Shown here one piece after another: positions 54,709 through 61,743 of a stretch of DNA of 64,000 nucleotides. This DNA comes from SYOC01 sp964441775 (lineage in GTDB: Bacteria > Desulfobacterota > Binatia > Bin18), in the NCBI GenBank assembly GCA_964441775.1, contig CAYTVL010000004.1, positions 186,001-250,000 on the forward strand, given 5' to 3'. The stretch's first letter is position 1; each line of letters starts with the position of its first letter. A model generated the notes under the pieces. The model had not been told where the DNA came from. It ran no database searches and saw only the letters and a program-made list of their open reading frames with translations. The position numbers and the translations under genes were made by a program.

Positions 54709-54978
54709 ATGTCACGGAAAAGAACTAGCTCTAGTCAATCAGACCTGCTGGATATGTACCTTTCGGAACTTGCAGTTTTTATCAAGGATTTAGCGCCGGA
54801 ATCTCGCGTCGAGATTTCCTATGCTCAGTATGAAGATGAGGACGCGCATGTCTCGATCTATCTTCCGGCAACCGCCGGAGAAGATGAAGTGCGACGTGTT
54901 GAAACAGCGCTTGGCGAACGCTGCAATGATATCCTTGTAGACGCCGGCCTCTTCATTATTGGAGCAGTGTGCGATTAA
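54709..54978 (+). CDS. Small hypothetical protein
   Basis: This 89-residue acidic protein of unknown family has an N-terminal helix and the predicted strands VEISYAQYEDEDAHVSIYLP. No signal peptide or known motif is seen. GGGGAGG precedes the start. It lies between the LLM enzyme and the first hydratase subunit (13 bases to the latter), so it is likely part of that unit. No function is proposed. Confidence 0.6.
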   Translation: MSRKRTSSSQSDLLDMYLSELAVFIKDLAPESRVEISYAQYEDEDAHVSIYLPATAGEDEVRRVETALGERCNDILVDAGLFIIGAVCD

Positions 54979-54991
54979 ATTCGGAGCATAC

Positions 54992-55447
54992 ATGATCAAA
55001 CTCGACCCGAGCCTTATCGGTAAAGAATTCCCCATCGCTACGGTTACGGTCAGTGCTGAAGACATTCGCCAGTTTGCGGAAGCGGTGGACGACCTCAATC
55101 CGCTGTATCTTGACCCAGCGACGGCGCGGGCGGCTGGCTATCCGGCGGTGATCGCGCCGCCGTTGTTCTGTATGAAGATGCGTGGCGGGCATATGCGCCC
55201 CGACGTACCGATCGAGCCGGGCTTTGCCTCGCTCCATGCCGGACAGGATATTGATTTTCTTGATGAGATTTATGCGGGGCAGACGTACGCCATTACGGCC
55301 AAGGTCGTAGAAGCCTACGAAAAAACGGGGCGCAGCGGTCCGCTCGGTATTCTTGTGCGAGAAGTAGACATCAAGGATACGAGTGGGAAGATCGTGGTCG
55401 CGCTACGAGAGCGGCAGATCGTACGGCCAGCAGAGAAGAAAATTTAA
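54992..55447 (+). CDS. MaoC-like/FAS1-type hydratase subunit 1
   Basis: This 151-residue hot-dog-fold protein starts at 54992 with GGAG seven bases upstream. EAVDDLNPLYLD is a variant of the hydratase motif in which the usual His is a Tyr. PAVIAPPLF is typical of the FAS1-like N-terminal dehydratase group. It likely pairs with the next gene to form a heteromeric 2-enoyl-CoA hydratase. Confidence 0.82.
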   Translation: MIKLDPSLIGKEFPIATVTVSAEDIRQFAEAVDDLNPLYLDPATARAAGYPAVIAPPLFCMKMRGGHMRPDVPIEPGFASLHAGQDIDFLDEIYAGQTYAITAKVVEAYEKTGRSGPLGILVREVDIKDTSGKIVVALRERQIVRPAEKKI

Positions 55448-55470
55448 CGCATGACGTAGAGAATAACCTC

Positions 55471-55905
55471 ATGACGAAAACAACTGTACGAGAATTTGCC
55501 GACATCGAAATTGGCGACGAACTGGGACCGATGACGCGCACTCCCACGACGGCGATGGTGGAACGCTACGCCGAGGCGGTAGATATCCAAGCGTTGCGTT
55601 TTTTCTTTGATCCCGAAGAAGCGCGCAAAAATGGGCTTGAACAACCAATCGTGCCAGGCCCGATGACGGCAGGGTTCATCTCGCAATTACTGAAAGACAG
55701 TTTCCCGGGCTGGAGCCTCCAGTCCATGAGCACGACCTTTCGCACCCCGGCCCGACACGGCGAACCACTCACCCTGTTAGGAAACGTCACGGAGAAATCG
55801 GACGAAGACGGAAGCGCAACCGTCCACTGTGACGTGGTGGTGGAAAATCCCCGTGGGGATCGCGTGGCCGTGAGCACAGCCACGTTACGACAGAGAAAGC
55901 CGTAG
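55471..55905 (+). CDS. MaoC-like hydratase subunit 2
   Basis: This 144-residue hot-dog-fold protein begins with FADIEIGDELGPM and has EAVDIQALRFFFDP in place of the catalytic motif, then PIVPGPMTAGFISQLL. Two small MaoC-like genes side by side are known as subunits of enoyl-CoA hydratases in steroid and similar degradation. The start lies 23 bases after the first subunit; its ribosome site is weak. Confidence 0.82.
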   Translation: MTKTTVREFADIEIGDELGPMTRTPTTAMVERYAEAVDIQALRFFFDPEEARKNGLEQPIVPGPMTAGFISQLLKDSFPGWSLQSMSTTFRTPARHGEPLTLLGNVTEKSDEDGSATVHCDVVVENPRGDRVAVSTATLRQRKP

Positions 55906-55945
55906 CCCGCTTGTCCTCCTTCCCACTTGCCACGGGCAATACACG

Positions 55946-56326
55946 CTATCGACGCCTCGAACCAATCCGCGCCAACATTAACCGCATCGGTAGTAACTCA
56001 CGGCTCAAAGGGTTCACCATCAAGCCAATAGTTTCAAGCGTGACTGCTCCCAGCAATGGGCTGTCGCCCTGCTCTCCCAACACAACCGGTGAGGTCGCGC
56101 TTTGCCCGGCAATGGTGAATCGACACTCGGATACCTGACGCGTGATCGTGGTTCCATCAGCCAGGGAAAACTCCAATTCGCGTTGAGATTTGAGCTTGAG
56201 GGACCGCCATATTGTCTCTGGCAAAACCGTATAGACAGCCCCAGTGTCCACAAGAAAACGTACCTCGATGGGGCGTCCTCGACCGTCAGGTCGCCCCACT
56301 TTGGCGCGAATGTAAGTCATTCCCAT
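55946..56326 (-). CDS. Retropepsin-like aspartic protease-like protein (second copy)
   Basis: This protein of about 126 residues carries RFLVDTGAVYTVLP and the C-terminal LLGAVTLETIGLMVNP, the same two motifs as the protein at 3931-4293. ATG 56326 is chosen; ATG 56320 and a TTG at 56338 are alternatives, none with a clear ribosome site. It converges with the hydratase pair and follows an LLM enzyme gene on the minus strand. Confidence 0.78.
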   Translation of the reverse strand: MGMTYIRAKVGRPDGRGRPIEVRFLVDTGAVYTVLPETIWRSLKLKSQRELEFSLADGTTITRQVSECRFTIAGQSATSPVVLGEQGDSPLLGAVTLETIGLMVNPLSRELLPMRLMLARIGSRRR

Positions 56327-56342
56327 AATTTTTCTCAAGGGT

Positions 56343-57356
56343 CTATAATTTCGGGATCACCTTTTCGCCGAACAGCCGAATCGCCTCCAGAGTTTTTTGA
56401 TGCGACGGACCGCCGGGCTGGCGAAAGCGAATGATCAAATAATCCGGCTGAATCGCTTCTCGCCACTTCTGGAGCTGCCCCAGACAATCTTCAGGCGAGC
56501 CGACGATGAGTCGATCTTGCGCGCATTTTTGGAAGGTCAACGCCTCGGGGCTTTTCACATCTTTCAAATAGTCATCCGGCATGTACGCGCCGTACTGAAA
56601 ATAAAAGCGGTGCGTGTACATCGTCGGTCCACTCTCTGCCTCTGCTTCTTTCATGTTGTTGGCGATCACGGCGTCACGCATGAGACAGATGTGCGGCTTG
56701 CGTCCCGCCTTCGCCGCAGCGGCGCGATAACGATTGGCGAAATCTTTGATCACCGGCAGTGACTGCACCGGGTCGGCAATCCAGCCATCGGCCATTTTCG
56801 CGGCGCGACGCAGCCCCGGCGGCGTCCACGACGCCATCCACACCGGCACGCCAGGCTTCTGATAGGGCGTCGGCGTGATCAGTGTGTCTGTAAAATTGAA
56901 GTGTTTTCCCGCGAAGGAAAAGCGCTTGCCGGACCAACACTGACGCATCACTTCTAACGCCTCTTCCGTACGCGTAGCCCGTTCGGCTATTGGAATTTCA
57001 AAGGCGTCAAAGTCGTGTGGCTGATAGCCGACACCAACGCTCAACACCAGCCGACCTCGCGTCGCCAAGTCAATCACCGCACAGTCTTCAGCGACGTGTA
57101 CAGGATGGTGCAGCGGCAACAGCAGCACGCAGGTGCCGATCTTGATGCGCTGCGTCTTCATACCCACCAGGCCCGCCATCAAGAGCGGGTTCGGTAGATA
57201 CCCATCTTCTTGTTGATGGTGTTCAGTGATGTAACAGCCGTCCCACCCACTCGCTTCGGCCATCTGGGCTTCGGCGACGATCTCATCAATCACGCGAGTC
57301 ATATTGGTTGCGGACGGCGGATCTTGAGTACACGGGAGATAACCAACTGGCAGCAT
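56343..57356 (-). CDS. LLM-class F420-dependent oxidoreductase (copy 2)
   Basis: This 337-residue LLM enzyme contains WDGCYITEHH, RLVLSVGVGYQPHDFDAF and WMASWTPPGLRRAAKMADGW. It differs clearly from copies 1 and 3, so substrates likely differ. Start at 57356 after AAAGGAGAAGG. It follows the NTF2-like pair on the same strand (20 bases), forming one unit with the SDR further upstream. Confidence 0.88.
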   Translation of the reverse strand: MLPVGYLPCTQDPPSATNMTRVIDEIVAEAQMAEASGWDGCYITEHHQQEDGYLPNPLLMAGLVGMKTQRIKIGTCVLLLPLHHPVHVAEDCAVIDLATRGRLVLSVGVGYQPHDFDAFEIPIAERATRTEEALEVMRQCWSGKRFSFAGKHFNFTDTLITPTPYQKPGVPVWMASWTPPGLRRAAKMADGWIADPVQSLPVIKDFANRYRAAAAKAGRKPHICLMRDAVIANNMKEAEAESGPTMYTHRFYFQYGAYMPDDYLKDVKSPEALTFQKCAQDRLIVGSPEDCLGQLQKWREAIQPDYLIIRFRQPGGPSHQKTLEAIRLFGEKVIPKL

Positions 57357-57376
57357 GGACCTTCTCCTTTACTCGA

Positions 57377-57793
57377 TCAAAAAACGCCGGTGAACGGCGG
57401 CTTCACGGCGGTCAGCGTGAGGACCTTCCACGATCCGCCCTCTTTACGCACCATGTAACAATACCGGCCGCTTTCGAGGACCGAGTTGTCTTTCTTGTAA
57501 CGCGTGATGTCGGCCAGCAGCAGCGCAGTTGACTCCGTCAAGGGAGCCACTTGCAGTTTCTCAACGCCGGTGTGATCCCACCCGCGGCTTTGAATATCCG
57601 ACATCACTTCTTGATAGAAGCGCTGTTGGTCCGATTCCTTAGCGTTGACGATCATCCCCTGCTCTCCACTGAGTATCCCGTTAGGATAGCAGAACGAACG
57701 CAGGTACATGTCGGTGTCTTCTCGGTTGAACCCGTCAAGGAAGGCTCTGTAGAACGCTTCGACTTCACGAATAATGGTTGCGGCGTCAGCCAT
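57377..57793 (-). CDS. NTF2/SnoaL-like protein (copy 1 of a pair)
   Basis: This 138-residue NTF2-fold protein starts at 57793, where AGGAGG precedes; the longer open frame upstream is not supported. EVEAFYRAFLDGFNREDTD and ITRYKKDNSVLESGRYCYMV match the neighbouring copy. No catalytic residue is identified. It is co-directional with the neighbour (13 bases) and the LLM enzyme. Confidence 0.78.
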   Translation of the reverse strand: MADAATIIREVEAFYRAFLDGFNREDTDMYLRSFCYPNGILSGEQGMIVNAKESDQQRFYQEVMSDIQSRGWDHTGVEKLQVAPLTESTALLLADITRYKKDNSVLESGRYCYMVRKEGGSWKVLTLTAVKPPFTGVF

Positions 57794-57806
57794 ACGTCCT
57801 CTCCTC

Positions 57807-58238
57807 CTACTCTGGTCGGGGCAGTCCGGGACCGGCGAATGGCTGCGCCACGAGCCCGAAAGCGAGAATCTTCCACCGGCCATCCTCACGGCGCAACATG
57901 TAACTAGCCCGCAGTTTTTCCAGGACAGAACCATCTTTCTTATAGCGAGTCACGTCGGCGACAAGCTGCGCGAGCGAATCAGAAAACGGCCAAATCTGCA
58001 TACGGTCGATGCCGCTGCGCTCCCACTCTTGTTTGTGGAGCGTCTTCATAATGGCGTGATAGCCGCGTTCGTGTTCGGCTGCTGTGTTGACGATCGACAG
58101 CCCTTGCTCGCCGCTCAGCATCGTATGCGGGTGCGTGTAGCAGTCCACAAAGCCGGCAGCGTCCTCCTTGTTAAAAACGTCAATATAATGCTGATAGGCA
58201 ATTTCAATTTCACGCACGATCGCATTCATATCCGCCAT
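57807..58238 (-). CDS. NTF2/SnoaL-like protein (copy 2 of a pair)
   Basis: This 143-residue paralog of the neighbour shares the pattern VTRYKKDGSVLEKLRASYML and the ending WKILAFGLVAQPF. AAAGGAGGAG precedes the ATG. The pair might form a heterodimer. It may act as an isomerase or binding subunit of an LLM enzyme system; this is inference from location. Confidence 0.8.
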   Translation of the reverse strand: MADMNAIVREIEIAYQHYIDVFNKEDAAGFVDCYTHPHTMLSGEQGLSIVNTAAEHERGYHAIMKTLHKQEWERSGIDRMQIWPFSDSLAQLVADVTRYKKDGSVLEKLRASYMLRREDGRWKILAFGLVAQPFAGPGLPRPE

Positions 58239-58288
58239 AATTTTCTCCTCCTTTATCTCTTTGCTTTACGTCTTTTGCCTTCCGTAAT

Positions 58289-59050
58289 TTACAGCCCTTT
58301 CCCCGCCATGAAACCACCATCGATAGGGAACGTCGCGCCAGTCACAAAATTCGCCTCCGGAGACGCCAAATAGAGAATCAAGCCGGCAATCTCTTCCGGG
58401 GCAGCCCAGCGGCCCGCTGGGTGCGCTTGCCGCAGCCGATCCATCACTGACTCTTTCGAGAAATAGGACTCCGTCATCGAAGTGCGCACCACGCCCGGCG
58501 CCACCGCGTTCACTTGGATATTCTTGTCCGCTAATTCCAGCGCCATCTCCTTTGTGAGCCCCACCACCGCATGCTTAGAGGATACATACGCGGCGCGATT
58601 CGGCACAGCGGCGAGTCCCGCCACTGAGGCCAGATTAACGATCTTCCCGCCCTGCCCTCGGTTTACCAAATATTGCGCCACTGCTTGACTACAGAGAAAC
58701 GTGCCGGTCAGATTTACCGAGAGTACCCGTTGCCACTCCTCAAAGGGCAGTTGAAGGAAGGGCACGATCTCGCGCACCCCCGCGCTGTTGACCAAGATAT
58801 CAAGCCGACCAAGCCCCGACACAGCCTGTGTGACCATCGCCTGAACGCTGGCGGGATCAGCGACGTTCACTTGCAGCACGATCGCTTTCCGTCCACTCTT
58901 CCGCACTTCTTGCGCAGTCGTTTCCGCCTCCGCTGCGTTCGTATCGGCAACCCCAATGTCGGCACCCTCTCGCGCAAAGGCATAGCAAGTCGCGCGACCA
59001 ATGCCGCTGCCGCCGCCGGTGACTAAGACACATTTGTTATCGAAGCGCAT
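58289..59050 (-). CDS. Short-chain dehydrogenase/reductase (SDR), second
   Basis: This 253-residue classical SDR has TGGGSGIG (about 10-17), the NSAG strand LVNSAGVREIV, and catalytic YVSSK. It starts at 59050 with a weak AAGGAA site; the longer frame upstream is not conserved. It ends 50 bases before the NTF2-like pair on the same strand and is probably co-transcribed. Likely acts on a hydroxyacyl or ring alcohol. Confidence 0.88.
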   Translation of the reverse strand: MRFDNKCVLVTGGGSGIGRATCYAFAREGADIGVADTNAAEAETTAQEVRKSGRKAIVLQVNVADPASVQAMVTQAVSGLGRLDILVNSAGVREIVPFLQLPFEEWQRVLSVNLTGTFLCSQAVAQYLVNRGQGGKIVNLASVAGLAAVPNRAAYVSSKHAVVGLTKEMALELADKNIQVNAVAPGVVRTSMTESYFSKESVMDRLRQAHPAGRWAAPEEIAGLILYLASPEANFVTGATFPIDGGFMAGKGL

Positions 59051-59114
59051 ATTCCCATTCCTTATTGAATCATCGGGCAAAATCCAGAGTACAAACACCT
59101 TGTTCGTATTAGGT

Positions 59115-59152
59115 GGTGCGTGATGCGTGTTACGTAGTGCGTGTTACGTGTA
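59115..59152. repeat. Degenerate GTGCGTGTTACGTA-type repeat
   Basis: GTGCGTG/ATGCGTG/TTACGTA units repeat irregularly in the 177-bp gap between the LLM stop and the SDR start. No gene or clear promoter is seen in the rest of the gap. Confidence 0.5.
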
Positions 59153-59227
59153 TGGCGCTGCTGTAGCCGCCCTTGATAATCCATCGCCAAATTCCTTTTT
59201 TACCTCACACGAACCACGCAACATGTT

Positions 59228-60247
59228 TTATGCCTTCCTGAAGTTCGGCATCACTTCCTTCGCAAACATTTCAAACGCCCCAGTGCCCCGCTTGGGATCG
59301 AGCCCCGGCAATTGCGTCAACATGATCATGTGCGTGCATTGAAACTCTTTGTTGAACTGTTCGAGTTTCCGCACGACTTGATCGGGCGTTCCCACCATCG
59401 CAGCCTGACCAAAAGCGGAGTTGCGGATCTCTCGATAATCTTTGAACTGCCACACTTCCTTGTCACCGGGCGCATCATTGGCCTCGGCGAGAATATGACC
59501 ATAGAATTCCATCATGCTGTGCAGGTGCGGGGCCACATCTTCCCACGCCTCATCTTCACTCTTGGCGGTGTAGACCAACCGCAGTTGGGCAATGTTGAAA
59601 TCTTTGGGGTTGCGTCCTTGTTTCTTCAGCTCATCGGTGTACCACGGGGCGGGATCGGGACCGAGCGTCGCCATCAGATGGGCCCCGACGCGGGCCACAC
59701 GCCGAGTCGCTTTCTCCGCCCGCGCGCCAATCCACAGCGGCATGGGATTCTGCACCGGCTTCGGTGAGAGGGTCATGTCTTTCACTTTCGTAAACTTGCC
59801 GTCGAACGAGACATGGTCCTCATGCCACAAGCGCTGGAGCAGTTGCACGCCTTCGTTGAGACGGGCCGAGCGTTCCTCGCGCTTCATGCAGAATGCATCG
59901 AACTCCATATAGGAGTAGCCCTGGCCCACGCCAAGATCGAAACGACCATTGGAGATGACATCAACACACGTCGCATCTTCCGCCACACGGGTGGGATGCT
60001 GAAACGGCAGCAGCAGAATAAACGTGCCAATCCGAATCCGGCTGGTGCGCGCCGCCACGGCGGCAGCGGTGGGGAGCAACGAGGGATTATAGCCATCCTC
60101 GGTGAAATGGTGCTCGGTCAACCAGATGTTATCGTAGCCCAGTTCTTCACAGCGCACGATCTGGTCCAGAATCGCTTTGTACAGTTTCGGAAACGGTCGT
60201 TGCCATTGTTTGGGATTGCGAAAGTCTTCCATAAAGCCGAATTTCAT
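59228..60247 (-). CDS. LLM-class F420-dependent oxidoreductase (copy 3)
   Basis: This 339-residue LLM enzyme contains YDNIWLTEHHF and RFDLGVGQGYSYMEFDAF with the family's DAF/SYME pattern, and a long segment LWIGARAEKATRRVAR. Start at 60247 after AGGGAGA. It diverges from the exported Ddn-like gene and follows no gene upstream on its strand, so it may be monocistronic or lead the SDR-NTF2-LLM unit. Confidence 0.88.
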   Translation of the reverse strand: MKFGFMEDFRNPKQWQRPFPKLYKAILDQIVRCEELGYDNIWLTEHHFTEDGYNPSLLPTAAAVAARTSRIRIGTFILLLPFQHPTRVAEDATCVDVISNGRFDLGVGQGYSYMEFDAFCMKREERSARLNEGVQLLQRLWHEDHVSFDGKFTKVKDMTLSPKPVQNPMPLWIGARAEKATRRVARVGAHLMATLGPDPAPWYTDELKKQGRNPKDFNIAQLRLVYTAKSEDEAWEDVAPHLHSMMEFYGHILAEANDAPGDKEVWQFKDYREIRNSAFGQAAMVGTPDQVVRKLEQFNKEFQCTHMIMLTQLPGLDPKRGTGAFEMFAKEVMPNFRKA

Positions 60248-60421
60248 ACGATCATCTCCCTTCCACTTTCATCGGAGCAGTACGATACCTCCCTCGATCG
60301 AGAAACGCAAAGCGGCGACTGGCGGGTTGTCATGCCGCGCTCTCCAGCCTAGGATGATCGCCAACGGATTTCATCTCTTCGCACGCCAATTTCATCGGGA
60401 GCCCAAAGAAGGAGGAACATC

Positions 60422-61012
60422 ATGTCCATTATCAAGCAGCTTTCGCAATGCGCAATTGCTCTTGCTCTTTTGGCGGCGCAAACGAGCTTCGCGGCTCTCA
60501 GCCATGACTCACTCGATGCCTCACAGAGCGGAGAACATCATCAACCCCAAGGAGTGATTTCGGAAGGGCGTCCCATCTTGCAAATTGCCCAAACACGATC
60601 AGAACGGAATGAGTTCAACAAAAAAGTGATTACTGACTTCCGAGCGAACCAAGGAAAGGTTGGTGGTCAGTTTGCCAATAGACCTTTGCTATTGCTGACG
60701 ACAACAGGCGCAAAGAATGGCAAGACGTACACGAATCCGCTTGCCTACACAAAAGACGGCGATCGCTTCGTCATAATCGCCTCTTTCGGAGGAGCCCCCA
60801 AGAACCCCTCTTGGTACAACAATTTAGTCGCTCACCCTGAAGTGACAGTTGAAGTAGGAAGCGAGCGCTTTAAGGCCAAGGCTACAGTGCCAACAGGCGA
60901 AGAGCGCCAGAAACTGTACGATCATCAGGCTGAACAAATACCGGCTTTTGCCGAGTATGCGAAAAAGACCACCCGACAGATCCCGGTCATAGTGCTGACT
61001 CGCATGCAGTGA
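60422..61012 (+). CDS. Exported nitroreductase-family deazaflavin-dependent (Ddn-like) protein
   Basis: This 196-residue protein has a Sec-like signal peptide (MSIIKQLSQCAIALALLAAQ, cut near FA-AL at 24/25). The mature part is of the Ddn/F420-binding split-barrel type: LLLTTTGAKNGKTYTNPLAY and NPSWYNNLVAHPEVTVEVG. Ddn-type enzymes use F420H2 and are normally cytoplasmic or membrane-associated. AAGGAGG precedes the start. It diverges from LLM copy 3 and is followed by a Nudix gene (64 bases). Confidence 0.85.
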   Translation: MSIIKQLSQCAIALALLAAQTSFAALSHDSLDASQSGEHHQPQGVISEGRPILQIAQTRSERNEFNKKVITDFRANQGKVGGQFANRPLLLLTTTGAKNGKTYTNPLAYTKDGDRFVIIASFGGAPKNPSWYNNLVAHPEVTVEVGSERFKAKATVPTGEERQKLYDHQAEQIPAFAEYAKKTTRQIPVIVLTRMQ

Positions 61013-61076
61013 GCACCGTTTAGCCTTGCGTTCCTAGACAGAGCCTGGGAGCGAAATCGTCCAATAAGGATAACCA

Positions 61077-61706
61077 ATGAAAAGCTTTGAGGTGCTACGG
61101 GCGGCGTTGGCGGGCAATGCTTCCCATGACGGGCCGCTTGCGAATGCTCCGCGTCATGCCTCGGTCTGTGTTCTGGTTTCAGATGCTCCACCCGTCCCGC
61201 ACATCTGTTTTATCCAACGCGCGAAGTGGGACGGCGACCCTTGGTCTGAGCATATCGCTTTTCCGGGGGGCTCACGTCACGGCGATGAGACGGCTTGGCA
61301 AACCCTCTGCCGAGAAGTGCAGGAAGAGGTGGGCATTACTCTTGCCGAAGACGCAGAGGTGGTCCAATTGCCGCAGCTTCGCATTCGCTTAGCTGGGAGA
61401 GAGCGGGTGCTTCTGCTGGATTCGTTTGTCTGCCATCTTCCAGGACCACCCCCTCCGCTCCAGTGCGGACCAGAGGTTGCGTCTGCATTCTGGGCTCCGG
61501 TTTCGGATTTGTGGAACGCGCAGAACCTTGACCACCTCGTGTTGGGCGATCAAGGCGACCTGCTCGTCTATCCAGCCGTGCGTCTTCCTCAAGGCACGGT
61601 GTTCGGCATTACGTTGCGCGTGCTCACTTTGCTATCTGATCAACTGGGAATTCCGCTGCGTTACTTGGAGGAGATTCCGATGCTTCGCCGCCAAAGCAAG
61701 GGGTAA
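61077..61706 (+). CDS. Nudix hydrolase (CoA pyrophosphatase-like)
   Basis: This 209-residue Nudix hydrolase has a perfect Nudix box, G65...E71...REVQEEVGI (79-87), preceded by the SEHIAFPGG motif of the CoA-pyrophosphatase (YeaB/NudL) group, which splits CoA and its derivatives. AAGGAT precedes the start. It converges with ATPase E (37 bases). A role in CoA turnover near an acyl-CoA pathway is plausible but inferred. Confidence 0.88.
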   Translation: MKSFEVLRAALAGNASHDGPLANAPRHASVCVLVSDAPPVPHICFIQRAKWDGDPWSEHIAFPGGSRHGDETAWQTLCREVQEEVGITLAEDAEVVQLPQLRIRLAGRERVLLLDSFVCHLPGPPPPLQCGPEVASAFWAPVSDLWNAQNLDHLVLGDQGDLLVYPAVRLPQGTVFGITLRVLTLLSDQLGIPLRYLEEIPMLRRQSKG

Positions 61707-61743
61707 AAGAGGAGACGCCGTTGCCGATGCCATAGAAACCTCA

